Shown: positions 11,317 through 22,380 of the stretch, in pieces
Layout of the letters: every line of letters begins with the position of its first letter
How positions within the stretch are numbered: position 1 is the first letter of the stretch
Assembly: GCA_001179505.1 (NCBI GenBank)
Contig: CDMY01000255.1
Coordinates: 62,001 to 126,000 of the forward strand
DNA length: 64,000 nt
Source: Vitrella brassicaformis
Lineage: Eukaryota; Sar; Vitrellaceae
Reading direction: 5' to 3'
Position numbers and translations under genes: made by a program
Notes under the pieces: model-generated
The model's database searches: none
Told to the model about the DNA's origin: nothing
What the model saw: the letters and a program-made list of their open reading frames with translations, nothing else

Positions 11317-11616
11317 NNNNNNNNNNNNNNNNNNNNNNNNNNNNNNNNNNNNNNNNNNNNNNNNNNNNNNNNNNNNNNNNNNNNNNNNNNNNNNNNNNNN
11401 NNNNNNNNNNNNNNNNNNNNNNNNNNNNNNNNNNNNNNNNNNNNNNNNNNNNNNNNNNNNNNNNNNNNNNNNNNNNNNNNNNNNNNNNNNNNNNNNNNNN
11501 NNNNNNNNNNNNNNNNNNNNNNNNNNNNNNNNNNNNNNNNNNNNNNNNNNNNNNNNNNNNNNNNNNNNNNNNNNNNNNNNNNNNNNNNNNNNNNNNNNNN
11601 NNNNNNNNNNNNNNNN
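11317..11616. other. assembly gap (300 N) next to a poly-C run
   Basis: Exactly 300 unresolved bases followed by 18 C (11617-11634). The round size suggests a placeholder gap. The C run probably stopped sequencing or assembly. Confidence 0.95.
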
Positions 11617-11634
11617 CCCCCCCCCCCCCCCCCC

Positions 11635-13192
11635 GGCCAGCGCATGGCTGCAGTTGTGTAGAAAGGGTGTAGATGAAGAGAGAGGCTCCGAGCACCATGA
11701 CGAGGGACGAGCTAGTCTATTATTGGAAGTCACCGCTTGGCCATTGAAGGCGGGCGAGGCTGAGGTGGCTGAGGTGGCTGAGGTGGCCACGTCCCTCTGA
11801 TGCGGTGTGGATATCCGTTTGTTTGGCTGCTTGGCTGGCTGGTTGGTCGCGTGCGGTGCGAAGCGTGTACATACTGATTCACTGACTGACTGACGGACAA
11901 CGTGTGTGCACGTGTGAATGCGGACGGACACTTGTGTCAACATTTACTTGATTCAACATGGAATCGAATCGCCGACATTCATTCACCAAGACACTCACTT
12001 GGTTGGTGACGCTACGACCCAACAGTCAGTCCCACGCAGGCAGGCATGAGCTCGCAACAAACGTGTCCTTCCACACATGTCTGTCAGCGGAGCACTACAT
12101 GCGACAAAAGTTCCCAGCCCACCCAGGGAGACGGCACGTAGGTAGGGTACGGTATGGTACGGCAGGGGCGAGATAAACTGATAAACCATCCACTCACTCA
12201 CTCACTCAGCGCACGACGGGAAAAATACCTAAGCATCCATGGGATGTATCTGCCTTTCCCTCTCAAGACCCGACCCCTTGTGGCTCCTTCGAGCCAGGCT
12301 CCCTCCCTGTCCGTGCAACTAATTGCATTGCATCGACGTACCCGACCTACCCAGCTACCTGGTACCCCCCGTCCATCCATCCATTCATCGGCCAGCTATG
12401 ACCAGTGAGTAAAGTGAGTGCATCAAGAGAGGAAAGACAGAATAGGCGAGAAAATAAGATAGGGGAAGGCGGTTGGGTGGCTTCCAAAGCAATTGAAAGG
12501 CTCAGTCAGGTCTTCCCTCCCTCTTTCCCCCAGCAGATAGGCTTACACACATGCGCATACCCATTCGTTTCGAAGGGCGCTACATACTGCCGCTGACGCC
12601 AAACTACACAGCCAGCCACTTGTTTGTTCACCCGTGTGTCTCGTTCTCCGCCAGTGGCCCGCGTAGATAATTTAGAGGTAAGAAGAAAGAAGATACCGCA
12701 ATGACATGGACTTGGATGGATGCAGCCAGTCGGTAGGTGAAGAAATAAAACTTGACACACGGCGCTCGCGCAACACACACGCAAAAACACGTCACACCAC
12801 CGCCTTACTGTCTGTCTGTCTGTCTGTCCGGCCCGCTGCAATCCAACCAAACGACCTATACAGCCACAGAAAAAGCCCTTGGGGATCCACTCATATCTTC
12901 CTTCATCCGTGCATTGGATGACACTGTACTCACTCAGCTACGTGTACGTGTACCGCATGAATGAATGCATCATTGATCCATTCGCCATCATGCCTCCGTC
13001 GTGACGGCTTCCCCTGTCGCCACCCCTATGGAACGCAGCGCCGTGCAGCTTGACACAAGCGCATGACACGCCGTCACACAGCAGCGGGGAACAGGAAGAT
13101 ACCAAACAATCGACGGCAAGCCAAATAAACCACACCGAGAAACAAACAAAACGGCCAACCGAATGAATCAGTCCCCCCGCCCGATCGATCGC
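11635..13192. other. intergenic, no gene resolved
   Basis: Includes a short GGCTGAGGT tandem repeat near 11758-11785 and one AGCTCGCA motif at 12049-12056, which could mark an unrecognised promoter. No reading frame with convincing splice partners or homology was found. Confidence 0.45.
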
Positions 13193-14914
13193 TCAGACAT
13201 CAAAGTAGCGGTCGAAGTCCTCTGGCGGGTCCACATTGGGCCACCGGATGTCCGTCGCCACGCGCCACACACGAACCTGCACACAGCTCACGGCACGAGA
13301 CAGACCACCTTGATTGCAGCGATCTTCTTTGTGTTTCGTTGCCCGAGTGACTGACCTCGTTGCAGTCTCTCCCCAGTTTCTTGAGCGTTGAGGGCCCGAC
13401 ACCCGCCTTCCTCAGCAAGGTCCCCTCAGCCTCCAGGGGCGCCAGTGAGGGGAGAAAACCCAGGTCGGGCCGCCTCACAAACGCCCCCACAGGCAGCGCA
13501 AAACTCACAGCGTCCACCTTGATCAGCGGCAGCGGCAATTCGCCCTCGGGCAGTGACGATGCCACGCCGTCTTCGGTGAAGTCGAAAGTCATGTTGTCTG
13601 CTGGCGGAAGGCGGTGCTGGTGCTTCTCCGACAGGCCTCGGAATGTGCTGCTGGTGAAGTGGTCGGTGTTGATCGCTCCGTCGTGTGGCAGGCACTGGTC
13701 GGCAGTCGCGCCGACGAATGCCACGGGCCAGAGGAGGCCGCCGTGGGGTGGATCGAGCCAGGGGGAGAGCGTCTCGTTGGATGCGTTGGCGGAGGAGGAG
13801 GGGGCGGGGATGAGCAGCCGCTGGAGGGACTCCTCGTAGAGGTCGTCAAAGAGCTCGGGAGAGATGGCAGTGGAGGGCTCCACAAACATCACCCAACCAC
13901 CCTGAGAGAAAGCAACCACCACACACCAGGAAGAGACAGGCTCAGCACACACATGGAATCGGTGGCTCCACCGCCCCACGCTCTTACATCCATTTGAGTC
14001 CTCTTGGCTTCGTCCCTCTCCTCGGCAATTCTCTCCCTCAGCCTCTCCACCCCCTTGTTCCACAGCCGCAGCTGCACCGACCAACCCACAGGCACGCCGC
14101 CAGAGCCTCCCTCGCCCCTCACAAAGTGCGGGGGAGCCGTCAGACCCTCCGCCGGCATGGCCAACGTCACATGGTCCCAGTTGTCACTGCCGAGGCCCAT
14201 CTCGCTCACCCACTGCTCCACACGGGTCCTGTCGGCGGCCGATGGGGGAGCCACCGCCTCGGCCACGATCAGGTGCAGCCGCAGCATGTGTGGCGGGTGG
14301 CCTTCTCGCTCCGCGTCGTCTGCCCTTCTGACGCCATGGCGGTACTGCGCCAGTTGGAAGCCGGCGAGAAAGCGCGTCAGGTCCAGGCGCTGCGTGACGT
14401 GGCGCCAGGTTGGGCACACCAGGAAGATCCACTGCACTGTGGGAGCCGTGGTCGGAGCGCTGGGAGGAGGGGCGTGAGGGAAAGGGGGTTGCCCGACATC
14501 TGCCGACTCCTGCCGATGGCTTTGCGGCAGTGCTGCTGGTGGGCCGTGCGCCGTCTGCTGCCTCCTCCTGTATCTCGCGAGGTCCTGGTGTAGTTCGTTG
14601 ATCCGTGTGGTGAAGAAAAGCTGCTTTTCGTTGGCCGCCCGAATGAGCTGCTGCAGCTGCCACTCGAGCTGCACCACTTTCTCGTGCATCTGCTCGATGT
14701 CCTGCCGCAATTCTCGCTCCGCCCAGAGGCTCTCGAGCAGCCACAGGGCACTGAGAACAAACGGCACGGCGATGACTATCGCCCTCAGCCACCGAACGTT
14801 GACGACGGGGGACCGCTGAGGTGACGAAGGGCTGGGGGAGGGAGGCAGGGAGCCTTGCAGGACGGCCTTACAGATGCCCCACGACTCTGACAAGATCTCC
14901 GATAAGATCTTCAT
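13193..14914 (-). CDS. GT43-like (beta-1,3-glucuronyltransferase family) type II membrane protein
   Basis: Three exons, 14914-13988, 13901-13356 and 13276-13193, give 518 residues. A cytoplasmic tail, one signal anchor (VIAVPFVLSALWLLESLW, about residues 47-64) and a coiled-coil stem precede a luminal domain. The order of blocks resembles GT43: an entry strand (QWIFLVCPTWRHVTQR), GWVMFVEPST where GT43 enzymes have the metal-binding DDD, LLWPVAFVGA matching WPVGLVGG, then a C-terminal LLRKAG...LGRDCNEVRVWRVATD matching the family's LL..L..L...NC..VLVWHT ending. The acidic metal-binding triplet is absent, so catalysis may be lost or altered. Its start lies 166 bp from that of the divergent DeSI gene. 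Family call rests on motif order. Confidence 0.65.
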
Positions 14915-14979
14915 GCTTCATTGTCAGGGTCCTCTTGGGCTGCCTCGCGGGAGAAAGGAAGGAGCCTCCTTCAAGCAAA

Positions 14980-14987
14980 AGCTCGCA
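14980..14987. promoter_or_regulatory. AGCTCGCA promoter motif, GT43/DeSI1 divergent promoter
   Basis: Single copy between the start codons at 14914 (minus) and 15081 (plus). Confidence 0.6.
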
Positions 14988-15080
14988 CAGGCGATCGGGG
15001 GGAAAAGGGCCCTCTCATCGGCCTTTGCAGTGCTATTCGTCTAGTAGTAGATGGGCAGAGTCTAACGCAGCGCCCCCAGC

Positions 15081-17363
15081 ATGAAATACCCATCCCCCGA
15101 TGAGCAGCTCGGCCACTCGGTGAGCCATCTTCCGACCAGCCGCAGCAGCAGCAGCGCGGGGGAGGAGATCCGGCAGTGCGGCAGCAGTGCATCTGCCGCC
15201 GTGGGTGGCGTTCAGGGGGGCTCACCTTCTGCGGATGGGGCGCGGGTGTTTCTGAATGTGTATGACCTGACAAATGGCTGCGTCAAGTTCAATGACGTCG
15301 CCCTGCGGATAGGAACAGGTACGCTCCCTCACACACGACAGACACATGGGGGAGGATGCATGGGTGAAAAAGAAAGATCAGTGGTTCATGAGTTCCTTTG
15401 CACTGTGTCTGTGCGCAGGGATGTACCACACGGGCGTGGAGGTGTATGGCGTCGAGTACGCCTTCTGCAAGACCGAATGTGAGCCCCACTGCAAGATCTC
15501 TCCGGTCCTCCTTCTGATGCTGTTTGTTGTGTTGTGTTGTGTTGTGTTGCGTCGCATGGTCATGGAGTGCAGGCAGCGAGCCGGCCATCTTCAGCTGTGA
15601 GCCGGGGGAGGCGCCGGAGCACGTCTTCCGCGAGAAGATAGACATGGGGTAAGCAAAGCACCGGGATGGAGCGAGGGAGAGAGGTCGGGAAAAACTGCCC
15701 ACCGACCGCATTGAATTTCAGGCGGACGAGTATGACGGAGGGTCAGGTGAAGGACAGCATGGAGCGCATGGGGCACCGGTGGAAGGGTGCGCACGGAACC
15801 CACACACCCTCGTACTGGTCCACTCATCGTGTCGGTTGTTCTGTGTGCTTGGTCAGGGCATTCCTATGATTTGGTTTACAAGTAGGGGACGGTACGTATG
15901 TGTTCACGCGCGCATGCGTGTATGTCTCCAGGAACTGCATCACCTTCGCGGAGGAGTTTTGCCTCGTGCTCGGTCCGCTGGCCTCGCCGGCCAACCCATG
16001 ACGCACAAAGACATACAGCCCTTTCTCTCAGCCGCACTATGCGTCGCGGTATGTGTCTGTTGTGTCTCTTTGCTCTCTTCAGGTGTGGGTGCCCTGCCCG
16101 TGTGGGTGACGAGCGCGTCCTCGACGGCCAAGGGTTTCCTAGAGACGTGCACCACATGCGAGCACAACATCAGGGTACGTATTGACCAACACAAGGCAGG
16201 CAGTAAGGCAGGCAGTATTGGTGGCTCGTTTTGACAAAAGGAGAGAGTGTTGCCATTCGTTAAGTGGCTGTATGTATGCATGGGTATACCTGTGCAGCAC
16301 GTGAGTGGTATCGTAGGACAGCAGCTGGCCATCGGCCTCCAAACCACCGTCACCGTCTTCGGTAGGCAACCGAATGCAAAGGAGACGAAGAGATAGATAG
16401 ATGTGTCACGGAAATGTCACTCACTGTGTGCCGTCGTTTGCTATGTGTGCAGGTGAGGTGCTGTCGGGGGCTCAGCAGGGCCTGCAGACCATAGCGGAGT
16501 CAGAGGTACGCCAGCGGCCAGCATGCCTGCCTGCCTGTCGTGCAAACGGACTCCTTGTCTATGTGCGTGTATGTGGTGTCCGTTTGTATGGATGCAGGGC
16601 ATGCGAGCGTTCCTGGAGAGTTGGGACGCCGGCCTCCAGGCCGTGCGCGAGAAGATAGAGGGCACGCAGGTGATCAAGGCGCTCACAGGCACACGTGACA
16701 AGGACGAAAACACCTCTCAGCGACACACTGGTAGGCAGGCGCCCGTGACACACTTTGGGAAATTCGTCCATTCCTATTTGCCTTCCTTTCATGTAGCTGC
16801 TGCCAACGTGCCGTTCCCCTCGCCAGTGGAGGGCATCTCCCTGCTGCACAGCCGCAACCAGGGGGCCACACTCACGACGCAATCCAGCGCATCCCTCACC
16901 ACATACGACCGCCCCCTCGCCCCGCTGCCCACTCAGCCCCGATTCTATACTGCCGACGGCGTCATGGTCGAGGAGGCCATGCCGCCCAACCGCACACACG
17001 ACGACTACCGGCCGCCTCTGGTGTTTGATCGGCAGGAGCAGCCATCCGGCGTGGGTGTGGGTGAGGTGGGGGCGAGGGGCGGGAACCGGGTGGTGGAGAG
17101 GGGCAAGGGGAGGGGCGTGCACCTGCTGACGCGGTCGACACGCATCCCTAGCCTGCTGACGGCGGAGGAGGAGGGGGCTAACGAACAGGTCAGTCGTATG
17201 CAGTCAGTGTTGGGGAGAGCTGCCGTACACATGAACCGTTTTGTGTCTCTCGGCTGCGCTGGTGCAGGCTGTGCGAGGGGGTAGGGAGGGGTGGGCGGAG
17301 GGAGAGGATGACGGGCGGGGACTGGGAATGATGCATGCTAGCCTAGCAAGGGGGGGCGGGTGA
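15081..17363 (+). CDS. PPPDE/DeSI-type thiol peptidase with long C-terminal extension
   Basis: Twelve exons (15081-15318, 15419-15478, 15573-15648, 15722-15786, 15857-15881, 15932-15972, 16083-16174, 16298-16361, 16453-16505, 16598-16730, 16797-17188, 17268-17363), phase-consistent, 444 residues. After a Ser-rich N-terminus, the PPPDE fold begins with FLNVYDLT. The catalytic His lies in GMYHTGVEVYG and the catalytic Cys in YKNCITFAEEFC. Family members remove SUMO or ubiquitin or act as palmitoyl-thioesterases, but the substrate here cannot be told. The region after about residue 200 (LPVWVT... onward) forms amphipathic helices and then a disordered, Gly/Arg-rich tail. A second member lies at 26586. 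Confidence 0.85.
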
Positions 17364-17661
17364 GCTGAGCGATTCCTAGATGGCCACATACCATACGTGG
17401 AGTGGACGCAATACATAACATAGCTGACTCGGTTGATTTGCTTCTTGACCAGTGGCTGTGCAGTCAAGTGAGATGAATGAATGCCTTAACCAACAGGCTG
17501 ATCTGACTGACACGGGCAGAGTCTCACACACACGCGCATTCCTCATGCACCCGCCGTTCTGACACCACACGACCCCTAACAAAACCACCCGCCAGTTGCG
17601 CGAAGAACCAGGCAAAGACACGGCGCACCTACTCTGTCTGGTGTCTGCCTCCCATTTCTGG
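17364..17661. other. convergent 3' ends
   Basis: Short spacer between the stop codons of DeSI1 (plus) and BOP1 (minus). It should hold both 3' UTRs. No extra gene seen. Confidence 0.6.
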
Positions 17662-20600
17662 TCACGTCCAAAGCAACACCGAGTTGTCTGCCCCTGCCGT
17701 GAGCAGCCACGGCTGCGTCGGGTGCCACATGGCATCGAGCACGCCCAGGTCGTCGCGGACGGTGTGGCCGCCCTGCATCCACACAACACATACACATACA
17801 CATACACCGATACGTTTGTTTGATGGGGCGTGTGCATCGTCTGTCCATTTCTCCCTCCCTCCCTGTGTCTGCCTGACCTGCAGTTTCTTGAGTGGTATAA
17901 TGAGGGGGTTCTGCATCAGGTCGGAGAACACCTTGGCCTGCAAAAGGTGCACACACCTGCCGGCAGGCAGGCCAGGCCACACACGATAGACACACATGTG
18001 CACAGGGGGCAAGGGCAGGTGACTCGTGTCTGGTTGTGGTGTGTACCCATCGTCTGATGCGGAGGCCATCAGTGGATAGCGCCCATGAAGAGCCACCTGA
18101 CGGACGGCGCGGTCGTGGTACCTGCACACACACCAGAACGCACCCACAATGGTGTCGGAGAGCCCTCGGCCAGCCCCACGCCACTAGGCCTATGTGTTGG
18201 TTGGCGCACCTGAGGACTTTGTAAGGCTTGTTGGAGAGGTCCAGGTCGAACCAGATGAGCCGCCTGTCATAGGTGCCCACCACCACATGGTCGCCGCTGC
18301 GGTGCACGTGCATCGAGCTGATCCACTTGGCGCCAGACACCAGCGTCTTGAGCAGCTGCTGCGACTTGAGGTCGTACACGCGCACGGCCGTCCGTGTGGC
18401 GGCGAAGAACCATGGCTTGGAGGGGTGGAATGAAACTCGCTGTATCTGGCCGCCCTTGGACTTGCGGAAGGGCCGGCGGGACACCTGGGTGGTGATGGAG
18501 TGCAGCACGCACTGAGATGAGGGGGCGGGGGAGAGAGGGCACACCACGGCCAGATAATGACCTGGATGGGAGGAAAACAACACAACGGCGAAATGACACG
18601 GATCATTTCTCATGAGCTGCCGACCACCACGCTTACCTTTTTGGTGCCACTGCAGCTGGTGGATGACGGCCTCGTGTATGATCTTCAGGCGGACCCCGTG
18701 TTTGCCCAGGACCGACCGCCGCGGCACCTCCTCCCACTTGATCTCCCTCTTCTCACCTGCCTTGCCCTCACCCTCACCGTCAGACCCTTCGGCGTCCTCC
18801 TCGCCCCCCGCCTCGCCATCCGCCATCTCACCCTTGCGCAGCTTCAGGACTTCCTCTGCCTTGGCCGACATGCTCATGAGCTCCTCGGTCGGCAAAGATG
18901 GGGCGTCGGGCGGTGATGCTGGTGTGATGGTGTAGGTGGGGAGTGTGGGTGTGAGGAGGTAGAGGCACTCCTCGGTGGCCACTGCGACGATGGGCAGGTC
19001 GGTTGAGGAGCGGGGGTTCCATGACGCTGCTGTCACCTTGCGCTTGAAGGTGATGCACTGAATTCAGTGCATCAGAGACACACACACACACACACAGATA
19101 TACACACACACGCTGTCTGTGCTGTTTTACCTGGAAGGCGCGTCCGCTTTTGAGTTCCCATATCCTGAGTGTGCAGTCCTCGCCACCGGTGAGCACCCAC
19201 TGGCCGCAGGGCGACAACGATGCGCAGCGCACCATCCCCGAGTGACCGTCATATGACACACTCACTGCCAGAGGGAACGGACGGAGATCCTGCACGACAC
19301 ACACAGGGAAGACACGAGTTGCTTAAGGCATTTGTGTGTGTGTCCCGCTCACCGCAGGGCTGGACAGCTTTGGCAGCAGTGCTTCTGGGTCGATGTTCAT
19401 CCGCTGCTTGATCGCACGGGGGCATAGGTAGAGATCCAGGCATCGCTCAAACCTGCAAGTACACGCACCCACATCAGGTGGATGCAGAACGAGCCACTTC
19501 CTCTCTCTCACAGTGTCTGTCCATTCACCCTACCTCTCGAGAATGAGTTTCTTGTACCCCGGCACCCGTCTGAGGCATATCTGCCGCCCGTCCCTGGGCT
19601 TGACCTGCGCCACGGTGCCCACGTCACCATCCTCCTCTATCTGCGCCTTCTCCTCCTCCGTCACGAAGTACTCCTCCGGCGGGTTGTAGCTCTCCGCATG
19701 GCCGGGCAGGGGCATCTTGGGCGCAGGCATGGGTGGCGGCCCCCTGACGCGGCCCTTGGGCGTGTCGGTCTCCTGGGTGATGTTGCGGCCCCAGATGTCA
19801 TACATCTCGGGCTCGGGCGGGGGAGGGGGGCGCAGCTTGCCCTCACGGATAAGCTTGACCAGTCGGTGGATCTTCTTGGCCTCCCACTTGGACGGAAGGA
19901 ATCGGGCTTTGGGAGGGTGGTCACGACGCATTGGGTGAATCCTGAGGAGAAACAAACAGCCGGTGCGTCGGTAGATGGGTCAGCCATCTGTCTGTGTGCG
20001 TGTCTACTTGTCAGGGTAGTCCATTGGCGGAATGTAGTAGTCGTCGGGGTCGAATGAGGGGTTGGGGTACTTGCCAGCGCGGATGCGACGAATCACCTGA
20101 CAGACAGACACAGAAGAGATCGACATGCAGGCACCAGAAACAGACGTACGTGTGTTTTGTGTGGTTGCCCTCTCCCTCCATGTCGGCAGCCTACCTACCT
20201 ACCTACCTCAATGTCTGTGTCGGTGAGGGTGATCTCCCTTTGGTTCTTCATGTCCTTGATCTTCTTCCAGTGGTCGGGGTCGTCCGCCTTGGCCAGCAGC
20301 GCGTCCACCTCGCTCGCTTTGAGCGTCTTCATCACCTTCTCGCCCTCAGACGTGTAACCTGCACACACACACACACACACCCCACACCCATAGGCGCGCG
20401 GGAGAGATGATTCTTAACTTCATACAGCGATTCGTGTCGTCTCATGCTGTGCTGTGCTGTGCTGTATCATGACTGACTGACCGATGTGGTCGAAGTTATC
20501 GTACCACTCAAGGGGCACATCACCGATGCGGTTGATGTCCGCATCATCGTCGCTGTCGTACAGCTCGCTGTCCTCATCTTCATCATTGTCGTCGTCTTGT

Positions 20601-21177
20601 TCTCCCTCGAGCGGCCCCTCCTCCTCCTGCTCAGCCGCCTCCCGCTGTCGTCGCTCCTGCCGCATCTGCTTGAGCGACATCTCCACGAACTTCTTCTCGC
20701 GCTTCTCGCGCTTGGTGGGCTTTTCGCCTGCTGCGGGTTCGTCGGTCTCCTGCGTGGCCTCATCTTTGTCAGAGGGCTCCTCCGCGTCATCCTCATCCTC
20801 GTCGCTTTCCTCCTCTTCATCGCTGCCCTCCTCTTCTGACTCGTCCTCGTCTTCATCTGATTCCTCCTCCAGCTCCGTGCGGCCGTATTCGACATCGTCC
20901 CGCTCGTTGTCCATGACGAAGTCGCCCGTCGCTGCATTGTCGTCAGCCTCATTCTCATCCGACTCGCCGCCCTCCTCGTCCTGACAAACACATTCAAAGC
21001 AGTATATATGTCATGAGTCAAAGGAGCGCGTCACAATGCAGGTGTCTGCCTTACCGATGGGTCATCGATGTTGAGCAGCACTTCCCCGGCCTGTTCATCG
21101 TTGTCATCAGCTGCTGCTTCAGTGTCGGCCGTCATGCGAGGCAGGATGCCTCTCTTCTTCAACGCACGGCCAGACAT
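17662..21177 (-). CDS. BOP1: ribosome biogenesis protein BOP1/ERB1
   Basis: Nucleolar scaffold of the PeBoW complex, needed for 27S pre-rRNA processing and 60S assembly. Twelve exons (about 21177-21055, 20980-20482, 20358-20207, 20096-20008, 19941-19534, 19452-19353, 19289-19131, 19057-18637, 18562-18210, 18121-18047, 17956-17878, 17772-17662). A very acidic N-terminus (about residues 40-190) precedes the BOP1-N domain: [46 protein letters not shown] and [11 protein letters not shown]. The WD40 propeller follows: [32 protein letters not shown], then [23 protein letters not shown], and the last blade [27 protein letters not shown]. The match to the family is end to end. It is divergently paired with the ribosomal protein gene eL32. 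Confidence 0.95.
19052..19073. repeat. 22-bp perfect palindrome across a splice acceptor
   Basis: gatgcactgaattcagtgca plus tc reads the same on both strands and spans the intron end/exon start of BOP1 exon 8 (exon begins near 19057). Confidence 0.85.
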
Positions 21178-21304
21178 TGACGAGAGAAGCACTTTGACAA
21201 TCTCTTGAACGGTAGATGATCTCTGTGGCCTAGATCTTCAGCCCAGCTGTCCTGAGGCCTTCACAGAGGTGTCCTCCTTGGGGCGAAAGAGTCGGGAGGG
21301 CATT

Positions 21305-21337
21305 TGCGAGCTTTTGGTTTTGCACATCAAGCTCGCA
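21305..21337. promoter_or_regulatory. inverted pair of TGCGAGCT motifs, BOP1/eL32 divergent promoter
   Basis: TGCGAGCT at 21305-21312 and AGCTCGCA at 21330-21337 face each other midway between start codons at 21177 (minus) and 21496 (plus); the match extends to TTTGCGAGCTT/AAGCTCGCAAA. Confidence 0.7.
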
Positions 21338-21495
21338 AAAGCGACTGCTGAGGAGAGCAGCCGCAGCCTTCTTGACACCAAGGTACGCAGATCTGGTATG
21401 AGGGAGGCAATACACAAACAAGTTTCCCGCCGGAACGGCGTTCTGTGCTCGGCACCTCTGGAACAGTGGGTGTGCTGTGTGGTTGTGCGGGTCAG

Positions 21496-22043
21496 ATGGT
21501 GGCACCGGAGAAGAAGGTCAAGATCGTGAAGAAGCGCACCAAGCGCTTCATCCGCTTCCAGTCTGATCGCTTCATGAGAGTGCCGGTACGTACCGAGGAG
21601 CAAACAAGACAGATAGCGAGGCTGGGGAGAGGCAGCGAGGCACAGATGAGACCACAGAAAGGCCTGGAACGCAGAGGAACGGCTCGTTCATCATGCCTCC
21701 TCCTTTCCGTGTCTGTCCCCCCCCCCATCAGGACCACTGGCGGAAGCCGAAGGGTATTGACTGTCGCGTGCGTCGCCGTTTCCGCGGTTCGGTGGTGATG
21801 CCCAACATTGGGTACGGCTCCAACAAGAAGACGCGTCACATGATGCCGGACGGCTTCTACAAGTTCACCGTGTCCAACGTGGCGGAGCTGGAGATGCTCA
21901 TGATGCACAACCGCAAGTACGTGGCCGAGATCGCCCACAACGTCAGCTCACGGAAGCGCAAAGCCATCATCGACAGGGCCGACAAGCTCAACATCAAAGT
22001 CACTAACAGGAACGCCAAGATGAGCACAGAGGAGAACGAATAG
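21496..22043 (+). CDS. RPL32: 60S ribosomal protein L32 (eL32)
   Basis: Two coding exons, 21496-21585 and 21732-22043, give 133 residues, the usual length. The protein reads [18 protein letters not shown], then [32 protein letters not shown], and [18 protein letters not shown], all hallmark eL32 blocks. A CAG directly precedes the ATG, so a 5' UTR intron ending there is likely. The intron acceptor carries a C-rich tract. It is divergent from BOP1 and shares its promoter region, so two 60S assembly genes may be co-regulated. Confidence 0.97.
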
Positions 22044-22380
22044 ACCACGGGGGAGGGGAGGCCTGTGTGATTGGCTGAGGTCGGCTGGATGGAGCATGTT
22101 TTGAATGGTTGGTCTCCCTGTGTGTGAGTGGTTGGTGACATAATGCGGGCGACGTGCACGCTTACGTGTGCGCGTTTCTGCGGACGTGTGTGTGCGGCGG
22201 CTGTGTGCGTGTCGGTGGTCGGGAGGAGTTGAGACAGTCTTCCTTCATCAAGGCCACCCTCAGTCACTCATCAGGGTATCGGTATCGCCAAATGTCTACC
22301 TACCTCTACACGTCTAAGGCTATACATATACACCACACCATCCATCCGTCGAGCCATCCACTCGCCACGCCAGTGTTCTT
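22044..22380. other. convergent 3' ends
   Basis: Between the eL32 stop and the MIOS-like stop; 3' UTRs only, no gene seen. Confidence 0.6.
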
